DNA of 64,000 bases. Origin: Kribbella aluminosa (GTDB lineage Bacteria > Actinomycetota > Actinomycetes > Propionibacteriales > Kribbellaceae). The DNA lies in the NCBI RefSeq assembly GCF_017876295.1, contig NZ_JAGINT010000002.1, positions 3,720,001 through 3,784,000 of the forward strand, written 5' to 3'. The notes under the pieces were generated by a model. It was not told where the DNA came from. It made no database searches and saw only the letters and a list, made by a program, of their open reading frames with translations. This document shows positions 42,505-51,021 of this stretch, piece by piece. Position 1 is the stretch's first letter, and every line of letters starts with the position of its first letter. Both the position numbers and the translations under genes were made by a program.

Positions 42505-43661
42505 ACGGGCGGGAGATTGTTGTCGCGACACCGATGCGGCCGGCCGGTACGTCGGGGTTGCAGAGCCATGTGCGGACATTCCACGAGTACCTGCAAGGAG
42601 CAGCACGAACGGCGACCGTGGTCAGTCCGTTCGCGTCACGGTCGCTACTGCTGACGCCGGTGTTCGCGGCCCGGATCGGCCTCCGGTGGGTCAGCAAGCC
42701 GGCCGGCGTCTGGTGGTACCGGTACTGGCACGCGCACTATCTCGAGCAGGCGCTCCGCCGTCAGATTGCAGACAATCCTGATGCAGTCATCTATACACAG
42801 TGCCCCGTCTCCGCGGGCGCCGCGATGCGAGCGCGTACGACGCAGCCGGTGGTGATGGCCGCGCATCTCAACGTCTCCCAGGCCGACGAGTGGGCCGGGA
42901 AAGGCGAGCTCCCGGAAGGCGGCAGGCTGTACCGGTCGATCCGCGCGTACGAGGAGCGGCTGTTGCCGGAGCTGGACGGGATCGTCTACATGTCCGAGTT
43001 CGCCCGTTCGGTCCTGGCGGAACGGATGCCGACGATCCGGAACGTCCCGTCCGCCGTGGTCCCGAACCCGGTCAACCCCTCGGCAGCCACCACCACAGGA
43101 ACTCCGGCCGATCTGGTGACGGTCGGATTCCTTGAAGGACGGAAGAACCAGGCCTACCTGATCGACGTCCTCGGAGCCGCCGCCCGGCGCGGTCACCGCT
43201 ACACGGCAGACATCATCGGCAGCGGCCCGGACCGCCGGGCCCTCCAGAGCCGCGCGGACGAGCTCGGCATCGGCGACCAGGTGCGGTTCCTCGGCTACCA
43301 GGCCGACCCGCCGTCCCTGCTGCCCGGACACCGGCTCTACTGCCACACCGCAACAATGGAGAACCTCCCGATCGCGATCCTCGAGGCGATGGCCGCCGGC
43401 CTACCGGTCCTGGCGGGCGCCGTCGGTGGTATCCGGGAGATGGTCGCCCCCGGGATCGAGGGCCGGTTCTGGCCGCTCGACGACGCCGAAACCGCGGCCG
43501 GCGTACTGATCGAGACCCTCCAGGACGAGCCTCGCCGAACGGCGATGGCAGCCGCCGCGAAGCGCCGTGCGGACACCGAGTTCTCCCGCGACGTGGTCGG
43601 CCGCCGGCTCACCGGATTCCTGGACGGCACCCGACTCAGGCAGGTTGACTCGCTGATTTAG
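42501..43661 (+). CDS. Glycosyltransferase family 4
   Basis: The 386-residue GT-B enzyme starts MNGREIVVATPMRPAGTSG at 42501, overlapping the flippase stop as ATGA. It has IVYMSEFARSVLAERMP, TVGFLEGRKNQAYLIDVLG for the donor lobe, and the Glu-rich ATMENLPIAILEAMAAGLPV motif. It is the last gene of EPS locus A. A palindrome variant (42765) lies inside. Confidence 0.92.
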   Translation: MNGREIVVATPMRPAGTSGLQSHVRTFHEYLQGAARTATVVSPFASRSLLLTPVFAARIGLRWVSKPAGVWWYRYWHAHYLEQALRRQIADNPDAVIYTQCPVSAGAAMRARTTQPVVMAAHLNVSQADEWAGKGELPEGGRLYRSIRAYEERLLPELDGIVYMSEFARSVLAERMPTIRNVPSAVVPNPVNPSAATTTGTPADLVTVGFLEGRKNQAYLIDVLGAAARRGHRYTADIIGSGPDRRALQSRADELGIGDQVRFLGYQADPPSLLPGHRLYCHTATMENLPIAILEAMAAGLPVLAGAVGGIREMVAPGIEGRFWPLDDAETAAGVLIETLQDEPRRTAMAAAAKRRADTEFSRDVVGRRLTGFLDGTRLRQVDSLI

Positions 43662-43746
43662 CCGCTGGACCACTCGCCAGGACCAATCGCCTTGTTGAAG
43701 GTTCTTGACAAGGTTCGGTATCAGTCGTCGCTCGAGGCCTGCTCCC

Positions 43747-43756
43747 GTAGTAATCT
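43747..43756 (+). promoter_or_regulatory. Candidate promoter element before the second EPS sugar transferase
   Basis: GTAGTAATCT lies about 100 nt before the GTG at 43858 and matches GTAGTACTCT upstream of the paralogue at 11079. The leader also contains two GGACACACTGC direct repeats (about 43792 and 43811). Confidence 0.35.
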
Positions 43757-43857
43757 TCGGTGACCCGCCGCCTAAGCGCGGGTTAACAAGGACACACTGC
43801 ACGCCACCGCGGACACACTGCGTGGCTGAGCGGTTGCGGGAGGGAACAGGGACCGCT

Positions 43858-45351
43858 GTGAGCGGAGCAGAAGCGCCGGACGCGGTGGACAGCCTGGACG
43901 GTCGTCGCCCGCTCTGGGTCGTCCCGCACGAGGTGCCGGCGATCGTTCCGCTGTCGTCGCGGTCGACCGAGCCGCGCTGGGTCGGGGTGTACCGCTGGGC
44001 CGCGGTGGGTGGGGACCTGCTCGCGGCGATGCTCGGCGTCTCGATCGCGTTGCTGACCCGGTTCGGGTACCACGTCGGCTCCAGCTACCTGGTGGTGAGC
44101 AGCCTGCTGCCGATCGCCTGGGTCGCGGTCGTCGCGTTGTCGAAGGGGTACGACCCGCGGTTCTTCGGCGCCGGCCCGGACGAGTTCCGGTCGCTGCTGC
44201 GCGCCGGCGTCGGGCTGACCGCGGCGGTGGCGATGACGTCGTACGTGACCAAGGCCGAGATCGCCCGTGGCTTCGTGGTGCTGGCGATCCCGGTGCTGGT
44301 GATCGCCGCGCTGCTGCTGCGGTACGCGTTGCGGAAGGACCTGCACCGGCACCGGGTCCGGGGCCGCTGCATGCACAGGGTTCTCGTGGTCGGGCGCAGT
44401 GGCCCGGCCGCGACGCTGTGTGAGCACCTCGAGAGCCGCCCGACCGACGGCTTCCGGGTCGTCGCCACCTGCCGGCCCCGCGGCGATACCAACGGCCCGC
44501 TGCAACCCGACGAACTGGACGCGTCGGACATTCTGGCTGCCGCCGACCGGCACGCGGTGGAGGTGGTCGCGGTCGCGACCGATCCGGAGCTGGCCGGCCA
44601 GTCGTTGCGCCGGCTCTCCTGGGCGCTGGAGCAGCGCGGCGTCGAGCTGATCGTCTCGCCGGGCATCATCGAGGTGGCCGGCCCGCGGATCTCGGTCCGC
44701 CCGGTCGCCGGCCTGTCGCTGCTGCACCTGGAGCGCCCGTCGGTGAGCGGCGGCCCGCACCTGATGAAGGCGGTCTTCGACCGCGTGGCTGCCCTCGGCA
44801 TCATTCTGCTGCTGTCCCCGCTGCTGATCGGGCTGGCGGTCGCGGTCAGGCTGACCAGCTCCGGCCCGATGCTGTTCCGGCAGCAGCGCGTCGGCCGCGC
44901 GGGTGCCGAGTTCACGATGCTGAAGTTCCGCAGCATGTACGTCGACGCGGAGCAGCGGCTCAGCGACCTGTACGCGTTGAGCGACGGCAACGGCGTGATC
45001 TTCAAGATGCACAACGACCCGCGGATGACCCCGCTCGGCCGCTGGATCCGCCGGTTCTCGCTCGACGAGCTGCCGCAGCTGTTCAACGTGCTGCGCGGCG
45101 ACATGTCGCTGGTCGGCCCGCGCCCGCCGCTGGCCGAGGAGGTCGCGCTGTACGCCGCGGACGACTCGCGGCGGATGCTGGTGAAGCCCGGGATGACCGG
45201 CCTGTGGCAGGTCAGCGGCCGCAGCGACCTGTCCTGGGACGAGTCGGTCCGCCTCGACCTCCGGTACGTCGACAACTGGTCGATGACGCTGGACCTGCTG
45301 ATTCTCTGGAAGACCGTGCGCGCGGTGATCTACGGCGCGGGAGCTTACTAG
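43858..45351 (+). CDS. Polyprenyl glycosylphosphotransferase, EPS locus B
   Basis: This is a paralogue of the protein at 11079 over its whole length (497 residues). It has the same RPLWVVPHEVPAIVP opening, four membrane helices, RVLVVGRSGPAATLCEHLE, and catalytic blocks MLKFRSM, FSLDELPQLFNVLRGDMSLV and MTGLWQVSGRSD. It would prime the second EPS on undecaprenyl phosphate. GTG 43858 was chosen because GGGAGGGAACAGGG precedes it and its N-terminus then matches the paralogue; longer starts exist. Its TAG stop overlaps the left end of the MITE-like element. Confidence 0.93.
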   Translation: MSGAEAPDAVDSLDGRRPLWVVPHEVPAIVPLSSRSTEPRWVGVYRWAAVGGDLLAAMLGVSIALLTRFGYHVGSSYLVVSSLLPIAWVAVVALSKGYDPRFFGAGPDEFRSLLRAGVGLTAAVAMTSYVTKAEIARGFVVLAIPVLVIAALLLRYALRKDLHRHRVRGRCMHRVLVVGRSGPAATLCEHLESRPTDGFRVVATCRPRGDTNGPLQPDELDASDILAAADRHAVEVVAVATDPELAGQSLRRLSWALEQRGVELIVSPGIIEVAGPRISVRPVAGLSLLHLERPSVSGGPHLMKAVFDRVAALGIILLLSPLLIGLAVAVRLTSSGPMLFRQQRVGRAGAEFTMLKFRSMYVDAEQRLSDLYALSDGNGVIFKMHNDPRMTPLGRWIRRFSLDELPQLFNVLRGDMSLVGPRPPLAEEVALYAADDSRRMLVKPGMTGLWQVSGRSDLSWDESVRLDLRYVDNWSMTLDLLILWKTVRAVIYGAGAY

Positions 45352-45514
45352 GGCATGTCTCCTGATCCCACGCCTGCTGCGGGGCACTCGGTGCGGCATC
45401 TCGCCGCACGGGTGCAAAGGCCACGATGCTCCGCATCGAGACCTTCGCCCCCGCGCGCCGAGCTACCGCACCGAGCACCTCCTCGCTACGACGTGGGATC
45501 AGGAGACATGCCCT
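45350..45514. mobile_element. MITE-like element with perfect 23-bp terminal inverted repeats
   Basis: AGGGCATGTCTCCTGATCCC at the left end (45350 onward) is repeated exactly in inverse at the right end (to 45514). Similarity continues imperfectly inward, including CTCGGTGCGG versus its complement. The 165-bp element has no coding capacity. It starts at the stop codon of the sugar transferase gene and ends 1 bp before the fcl ATG, and no clear target duplication is seen. The right end contains AGGAG, the only ribosome-binding-like sequence available for fcl. Confidence 0.7.
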
Positions 45515-45515
45515 G

Positions 45516-46445
45516 ATGGATCTGCACGCACCGGTGTACGTCGCCGGCCACCGTGGTCTCGTCGGTTCCGCGATCTGGCGGCGCCTGGACGCGGCCGGGT
45601 ACACGAACCTGATCGGCGCGACCTCCCAGGAGCTGGACCTGCGCGATCGCGAGCAGACGTTCGCGTTCCTCCGCGAGCACCGGCCGGCCGCCGTCGTCGA
45701 TGCCGCGGCCCGGGTCGGCGGCATCCTGGCGAACCGGGACCACCCGACCGAGTTCCTCAGCGACAACCTGCGCATCCAGGTGAACCTGATGGACGCCTGC
45801 CTGGAGGTCCGGACGCCGCGGCTGCTGTTCCTCGGCTCGTCGTGCATCTACCCGAAGTACGCCGAGCAGCCGATCCGCGAGTCGAGCCTGCTGACCGGCG
45901 AGCTGGAGCCGACCAACGACGCGTACGCGATCGCGAAGATCGCCGGCATCATGCAGGTGCAGGCCGTCCGCCGGCAGTACGGGCTGCGCTGGATCTCCGC
46001 GATGCCGACGAACCTCTACGGCCCGAACGACAACTTCGACCCGGTCAGCTCGCACGTCCTGCCCGCGCTGATCCGCCGCTTCCACGAGGCCAAAATCAAC
46101 GCCGCGGAGGAGGTGGTGCTGTGGGGGAGCGGTACACCGAGGCGTGAGTTCCTGCATGTCGACGACCTCGCGGACGCGTGCCTGCACCTGCTCGAGCACT
46201 ACGACGAGCCGGAGCCGATCAACGTCGGCGTCGGCACCGATGTCACGATCCGCGAGCTGGCCGAGCTGGTCGCCCGCGTGGTCGGCTACACCGGTGCCGT
46301 GAGCAACGACATGTCCAAACCGGACGGCACCCCGCGCAAGCTGCTCGACGTGAGCCGGCTGCTGGCGCTGGGCTGGAAGCCGTCGATCGACCTGGAAGCC
46401 GGTGTGGCCGCCACCTACCGCTGGTACGTGGAGAACGTCACATGA
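45516..46445 (+). CDS. fcl: GDP-L-fucose synthase
   Basis: The 309-residue SDR converts GDP-4-keto-6-deoxymannose into GDP-L-fucose by epimerisation and reduction. It has the Rossmann start PVYVAGHRGLVGSAIWRRL, the family motif LGSSCIYPKYAEQPIRES, the catalytic YAIAKIAGI and FDPVSSHVLPALIRRFHEAK. The ATG at 45516 follows the MITE right end. A longer frame into the element was rejected because it has no homologous sense. It overlaps gmd by four bases; together they make GDP-fucose from GDP-mannose. Confidence 0.95.
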   Translation: MDLHAPVYVAGHRGLVGSAIWRRLDAAGYTNLIGATSQELDLRDREQTFAFLREHRPAAVVDAAARVGGILANRDHPTEFLSDNLRIQVNLMDACLEVRTPRLLFLGSSCIYPKYAEQPIRESSLLTGELEPTNDAYAIAKIAGIMQVQAVRRQYGLRWISAMPTNLYGPNDNFDPVSSHVLPALIRRFHEAKINAAEEVVLWGSGTPRREFLHVDDLADACLHLLEHYDEPEPINVGVGTDVTIRELAELVARVVGYTGAVSNDMSKPDGTPRKLLDVSRLLALGWKPSIDLEAGVAATYRWYVENVT

Positions 46446-47437
46446 AGAAAGCCATAAAAAAGGCACTGATCACCGGGATCACCGGCCAGGACGGTTCGTA
46501 CCTGGCGGAACTGCTGCTGGCCAAGGGGTACGAAGTACACGGCCTGATCCGCCGGGCGAGCACCTTCAACACCAAGCGCATCGATCATCTGTACGAGGAT
46601 CCGCACGAGCAGGACAAGCGGCTGTTCCTGCACTACGGCGACCTCACCGACGGCTCGCGCCTGGTCACGTTGCTGGCGTCGATCCAGCCGTCCGAGGTGT
46701 ACCACCTGGCCGCGCAATCGCATGTGCGGGTCAGCTTCGACGAGCCGGAGTACACCGGCGACACCACCGGCATGGGGACCACCCGGCTGCTCGAGGCGAT
46801 CCGGATGATCGGGCTGGACTGCCGGTTCTACCAGGCGTCGAGCTCGGAGATGTTCGGCGCGACGCCCCCGCCGCAGAACGAGGACACCCCGTTCCACCCG
46901 CGGTCGCCGTACGGTGCCGCGAAGCTCTACGGCTACTGGATGACCCGCAACTACCGCGAGGCGTACGACATGTTCGCGGTGAACGGGATCCTGTTCAACC
47001 ACGAGTCGCCGCGCCGCGGTGAGACGTTCGTGACCCGGAAGATCACCCGCGCCGTCGCGGCCGTCAAGACGGGTCGCCAGGACCGGTTGTACCTCGGCAA
47101 CCTGGACGCATGCCGGGACTGGGGGTACGCCCCGGAGTACGTCGAGGGCATGTGGCGGATGCTGCAGCACGACACCCCCGCGGACTACGTGATCGCGACC
47201 GGCACGTCGTACTCCGTGCGCGACTTCGTGGCGCTGGCGTTCGAGCACGCCGGGCTGGACTGGGAGAAGTACGTCGACCACGACCAGCGGTACGAGCGCC
47301 CGACCGAGGTGGACTCGCTGATCGGCGACGCGTCGAAAGCGAACAGCGAACTCGGCTGGAAAGCCCAGGTACACGTCCCCGAACTGGTTCGCATCATGGT
47401 CGACGCCGACCTCGCCGCGCTGCGGGAGGACGCATGA
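46442..47437 (+). CDS. gmd: GDP-mannose 4,6-dehydratase
   Basis: The 331-residue enzyme makes GDP-4-keto-6-deoxymannose. Diagnostic features are the start KALITGITGQDGSYLAELLL, YGDLTDGSRL, VYHLAAQSHVRVSFDEP, FYQASSSEMFGATPPPQNED and the catalytic YGAAKLYGY, with RRGETFVTRKI later. It overlaps fcl upstream and the WecG-type gene downstream (ATGA), so the three are coupled. The order fcl-gmd is unusual only in that gmd comes second. Confidence 0.96.
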   Translation: MKKAIKKALITGITGQDGSYLAELLLAKGYEVHGLIRRASTFNTKRIDHLYEDPHEQDKRLFLHYGDLTDGSRLVTLLASIQPSEVYHLAAQSHVRVSFDEPEYTGDTTGMGTTRLLEAIRMIGLDCRFYQASSSEMFGATPPPQNEDTPFHPRSPYGAAKLYGYWMTRNYREAYDMFAVNGILFNHESPRRGETFVTRKITRAVAAVKTGRQDRLYLGNLDACRDWGYAPEYVEGMWRMLQHDTPADYVIATGTSYSVRDFVALAFEHAGLDWEKYVDHDQRYERPTEVDSLIGDASKANSELGWKAQVHVPELVRIMVDADLAALREDA

Positions 47438-48177
47438 GGGTAGACGTCCTCGGGATCCACGTCAGCGTGACGAATCTGGACCGGACGGTGGAGACGTTCG
47501 CGCGCTGGATCGACGACGGCGAGCGGAAGCTGGTCTGTGTGTCGGACATGAACGCGCTGCTGCACGCCCGCGCCGACGCCCGGCTGACCGAGGTCTACAA
47601 CACGTCCGGCCTGACCGTCCCGGACGGCATGCCGCTGGTGTGGGCGGGGAAGAAGGCCGGCTTCGCGGAGATGGACCGGGTGGCCGGGCCGGACCTGCTC
47701 GAGCGGGTCCTCGCGGAGGCGGCCGACCGCGGCTGGACGCAGTACTTCTACGGCGGCGCGGACGGCGTCGCGGAGGAACTGCGCGAGCGGTTCCAGGACC
47801 GCCACCCGGCGTTGAAGGTGGTCGGCGTCGAGTGCCCGCCGTACCGCGCCCTGACCGGCGCCGAGGACGCGGAGGCCGTCGCCCGGATGAACGAGGCGCG
47901 GCCGGACATCGTCTGGGTCGGGCTCGGCGCGCCGAAGCAGGAGCGCTGGATGGCCGACCACCGCGACCGGCTGAACGCGACGATCCTGATCGGCGTCGGC
48001 GCGGCGTTCGACTTCCACACCGGCCGGCTGGACCGCGCGCCGCGCTGGATGCAGCGCGCCGGGCTGGAGTGGAGCTTCCGGCTGTACAGGGAGCCGCGGC
48101 GGCTCTGGAAGCGGTACGTGCTGGGCATCCCGCGGTTCCTGCTGGGCGTGCTCCGGCATCCGCCGCGTCCCGTCTAG
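47434..48177 (+). CDS. WecG/TagA/CpsF family glycosyltransferase
   Basis: The 247-residue protein shows the family's signature order: VSVTNLDRTVETFARWIDDG, VSDMNALLHARADARLTEVY, GLTVPDGMPLVWAGKKAG and RPDIVWVGLGAPKQERWMAD. GVGAAFDFHTGRLDRAPRWM follows. Members add the second sugar (ManNAc, GlcA or others) to an undecaprenyl-linked primer. It fits directly after priming by the transferase at 43858. Confidence 0.94.
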   Translation: MRVDVLGIHVSVTNLDRTVETFARWIDDGERKLVCVSDMNALLHARADARLTEVYNTSGLTVPDGMPLVWAGKKAGFAEMDRVAGPDLLERVLAEAADRGWTQYFYGGADGVAEELRERFQDRHPALKVVGVECPPYRALTGAEDAEAVARMNEARPDIVWVGLGAPKQERWMADHRDRLNATILIGVGAAFDFHTGRLDRAPRWMQRAGLEWSFRLYREPRRLWKRYVLGIPRFLLGVLRHPPRPV

Positions 48178-48191
48178 TTTAGGTTGGGGCG

Positions 48192-49460
48192 GTGACGTTC
48201 CGGCGGCCGAAGTTGCGTCGGCTGGCCGGTCCGGCCGGTCGCGCCACCTGGGGTTTGGCCGACCAGGGCCTGTCGAGCCTCAGCAACCTCGCCGTCGGGG
48301 TGGTCGTCGCGCGGTCGAGCACGGTCGCGGACTTCGGCGTCTACGCTCTCGCGTTCGGCGGCTACACGATCGCGCTGAACGTCTCCCGCGCAGTCTCCAC
48401 CGAACCCCTGGCCGTCCGGTACTCCGGCGCCCGAACCCCCGACTGGCAGCGTGCTGTCCGGGCCGGCACGGCGACCGCCGTCTTCTGCGGTTTCCTCGCG
48501 ATGCTCGTCGGCCTCGCGATCGCCGCGTTCCCAGGCGTTCCGTCGAGGGGCGTCCTGATCGCCTTCGCCCTCACCATGCCCGGACTCCTTCTCCAGGACG
48601 CCTGGCGCTGGGCCTTCTTCGTCGTCGGCGAAGGGCAGAAGGCGTTCCTCAACGACCTGATCTGGCTGCTGGCGATGCTCGCGATCTTCGGCGGTCTTTA
48701 TCTGACCAGGACCACTTCTGCCTTCACGCTGACGTTCGCGTGGGGCCTCGGCGCGGTGATCGCCGCGATCGCCGGCCGCTTCCAGTCGGGCGTCGCACCC
48801 CGCCGGCAGCTGATCCGCGAATGGGTCCGGCGGAACTGGGACCTGAGCCCGAAGTACGTCGGGGAGATGCTCGCGGTCTCCGGCACCATCCAGGTCTACA
48901 TGCTCGGTATCACCGCGGCCGCCGGCCTCGTCGCCACCGCGGGCATCCGCGGCGCCCAGGTCCTGCTCGGCCCGGTCAACGTGCTGAACCAGGGGATCCG
49001 GATGATCTCGGTCCCCGAGGCGGCGCGGGCGCTCAGGCACTCGTACCGCCGGCTGTGGCTGGTCGGCCTGGCGATCTCGGTCGGCGTCGGCGCCGGGGCG
49101 CTCGCCTGGGGCGCCGTCTTCCTGCTGCTGCCCGCCGTCGTCGGCCGGGAACTGCTCGGCCCCGGCGTCTGGACCCAGGCGCACACGGTCCTGATCCCGG
49201 TCATCCTGCTGCAGGCACTCGGCGCCTCGAACGCGGGCGCCTTCGCCATCCTTCGCGCCCTGACCGCCGCCACCCGCGGCCTGCGCGTCCGGCTGATCTC
49301 CTCGGTGATCCTGATCGTCTGCGGTGTCTCCGGCGCCTACCTGTGGGGCCCGAAGGGCGCGGCCTGGGGGCTGGCCGGCGCCTCGTTGACCACCTTGCTG
49401 CTGTGGTGGAACGAGGCCCACCGAGCCATCGCCGCCCATCGGCGGATCAGCGCACCGTGA
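48192..49460 (+). CDS. Wzx-type polysaccharide flippase, EPS locus B
   Basis: This 422-residue integral membrane protein has about twelve helices and opens RATWGLADQGLSSLSNLAVG, like the flippase at 41155. It also has GLLLQDAWRWAFFVVGEGQKAF and MISVPEAARALRHSYRRLW. It would export the fucose-containing unit. The GTG start follows the WecG-type stop by 14 bp. Its 3' end overlaps the convergent propeller gene by 14 bp, with no hairpin between. Confidence 0.9.
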   Translation: MTFRRPKLRRLAGPAGRATWGLADQGLSSLSNLAVGVVVARSSTVADFGVYALAFGGYTIALNVSRAVSTEPLAVRYSGARTPDWQRAVRAGTATAVFCGFLAMLVGLAIAAFPGVPSRGVLIAFALTMPGLLLQDAWRWAFFVVGEGQKAFLNDLIWLLAMLAIFGGLYLTRTTSAFTLTFAWGLGAVIAAIAGRFQSGVAPRRQLIREWVRRNWDLSPKYVGEMLAVSGTIQVYMLGITAAAGLVATAGIRGAQVLLGPVNVLNQGIRMISVPEAARALRHSYRRLWLVGLAISVGVGAGALAWGAVFLLLPAVVGRELLGPGVWTQAHTVLIPVILLQALGASNAGAFAILRALTAATRGLRVRLISSVILIVCGVSGAYLWGPKGAAWGLAGASLTTLLLWWNEAHRAIAAHRRISAP

Positions 49461-50964
49461 CGGTGGCGTAGCCGCCTCGTACGGCGCGACGCCCGTCGGA
49501 GACCTCGATGCGATAGGACTGGGTGGTTCTCGACGGAGCAGTGGTGTCCGTGAGCCGGACGGTCGGGCGGGACCAGAACGCTGAGCTGACCCTCGTGGAG
49601 GCGACGACGGTGCTGGTCGCCCCGCGGAGCAGACGATAGGTGAGGCGGACGTCGTCGTTGTCCAGCGACGCCCGAACCGTGGCCTGCACCTGACCTATCG
49701 CCGGACGGGACAGCGTCGGCACCGCGGGCGTGAGCGGCGCGGCGTCGGCGCCGAGATTGGTGAACCGGGTCAGGCCCTGCTGCCCGGCGCCGTTGACCTC
49801 GGTGAAGTCGCCGCCGACCCACAGATCGCCTCCGCCGCTGGCCGCCACGAGGGGACCGACCAGCGTCGGCGGCCCGCCGTTCGTGTTCGGGAACCACGGC
49901 CCCAGGGCGCCGGTCGCCGGATTCTGCAGGAGCAGGAAGTGCGTGCCGCTGCCGTCGGCGAACGTACGGGGACAGCTGTGCGCGTGCGACCCCTTGAACA
50001 GCCACCCGTCCACCATTGCCAGCGCCTCGGTCGCGCCCAGGCAGTTGCTCTTCCAGAGGAGTTTGCCGGTGGCAACGTCCGCGGCCCAGGTTCCGTCGAA
50101 GCAGCCCCGGCCGTCACCGGCGTCGGCGAAGAACACCCGGCTCCCGGACGTCTCGATGTCCTTCACCCGCGAGACGCACGTACTGGTCGGCAGCGGTACG
50201 GCGGACGCCGCGGGGAAGGGCAGCAGCGCGCCGGTCGAGGTGTTCACGCTGCCGACCGCCCAGCGACTCGTCCCGCGGAGCGTGCCGAACGTCCCGCCCA
50301 GGTAGACCCTCGAGTTGTCGGCGGCAACGCCGATCGCGTACACGTCGTCGTCCGCGTCCGGGTTCCACGGCAGCAGGGCACCGGTGACCGTGCTGAGCGC
50401 GGCCGCCCGGTTGCGGGTCACGCCGTTCACGAGCCCGAACGAGCCCCCGAAGTACAGGCTGGTCCGGCCGATCGCGAGCGCCTTCACCCGGTACGACACC
50501 CGCGGCGCGATGCTCGCGACGAGCCGGCCGGTCGCGGTGTCGAAGGCGGCGAGCCGGTTCCGGACCAGACCGTCGACCCGGGTGAAGTCGCCGCCGACGT
50601 ACACCCTGGAACCGTCGGGCGACGCGACCACCGCCCAGACGAACCCGTTCAGGTCGTGGTTCATCGCGGTGTCGAGCGCGCCGGTGCGCCGGTCGAACGC
50701 GGCCAGATAGGTCCGGGTCACCTCGCGGGTGCCGGCCGGTGCGCCCGGTGGACGGACGGTCGTGAACCGGCCGCCGACGTACACCCTGCCCCTGGCAACG
50801 GCCAGGCCGAGCACGCTGGCATCGGTTTGCCAGGTGGAGGCGGCGACGGCCGTCAGCCCTGCTCCGGCGCTGTGCGCGGGCAGCGGTGGCAGCACCTCCA
50901 GTGCCCCCAGTACCCCCAGCCCGATGCCACCGATGCTCAGTGCAACGAAGTGTCTTGTCCCCAT
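49447..50964 (-). CDS. Secreted beta-propeller protein with C-terminal Fn3-like domain (first of three)
   Basis: The 505-residue protein has a signal peptide (VALSIGGIGLGVLGALEVLP...) and six to seven repeats with alternating 'VYVGGRFT', 'RNRLAAFDTATG' blades (delta-60/quinoprotein-like). It ends in a beta-sandwich (VRLTYRLLRGATSTVVAST). Conserved Cys-containing loops (STCVSRVKDIE, GRGCFDG, SNCLGATEA, SHAHSCP) suggest disulfides. It is closely related to the two genes upstream on this strand. Its role is unknown; surface attachment or EPS binding is plausible. It is the only one of the three with an unbroken frame. Confidence 0.85.
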   Translation of the reverse strand: MGTRHFVALSIGGIGLGVLGALEVLPPLPAHSAGAGLTAVAASTWQTDASVLGLAVARGRVYVGGRFTTVRPPGAPAGTREVTRTYLAAFDRRTGALDTAMNHDLNGFVWAVVASPDGSRVYVGGDFTRVDGLVRNRLAAFDTATGRLVASIAPRVSYRVKALAIGRTSLYFGGSFGLVNGVTRNRAAALSTVTGALLPWNPDADDDVYAIGVAADNSRVYLGGTFGTLRGTSRWAVGSVNTSTGALLPFPAASAVPLPTSTCVSRVKDIETSGSRVFFADAGDGRGCFDGTWAADVATGKLLWKSNCLGATEALAMVDGWLFKGSHAHSCPRTFADGSGTHFLLLQNPATGALGPWFPNTNGGPPTLVGPLVAASGGGDLWVGGDFTEVNGAGQQGLTRFTNLGADAAPLTPAVPTLSRPAIGQVQATVRASLDNDDVRLTYRLLRGATSTVVASTRVSSAFWSRPTVRLTDTTAPSRTTQSYRIEVSDGRRAVRGGYATVTVR

Positions 50965-51021
50965 GATCGATCCCCCCAGTCACCAAGCTACGACTGAGAG
51001 TGCCGATCCGGAAGGGGTCGG

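Noticed and set aside
45426..45515. Longer N-terminus of GDP-fucose synthase reaching into the MITE-like element
   Set aside because: The extra residues (MLRIETFAPARRATAPS) come from the element and are not part of the family; ATG 45516 fits normal length.
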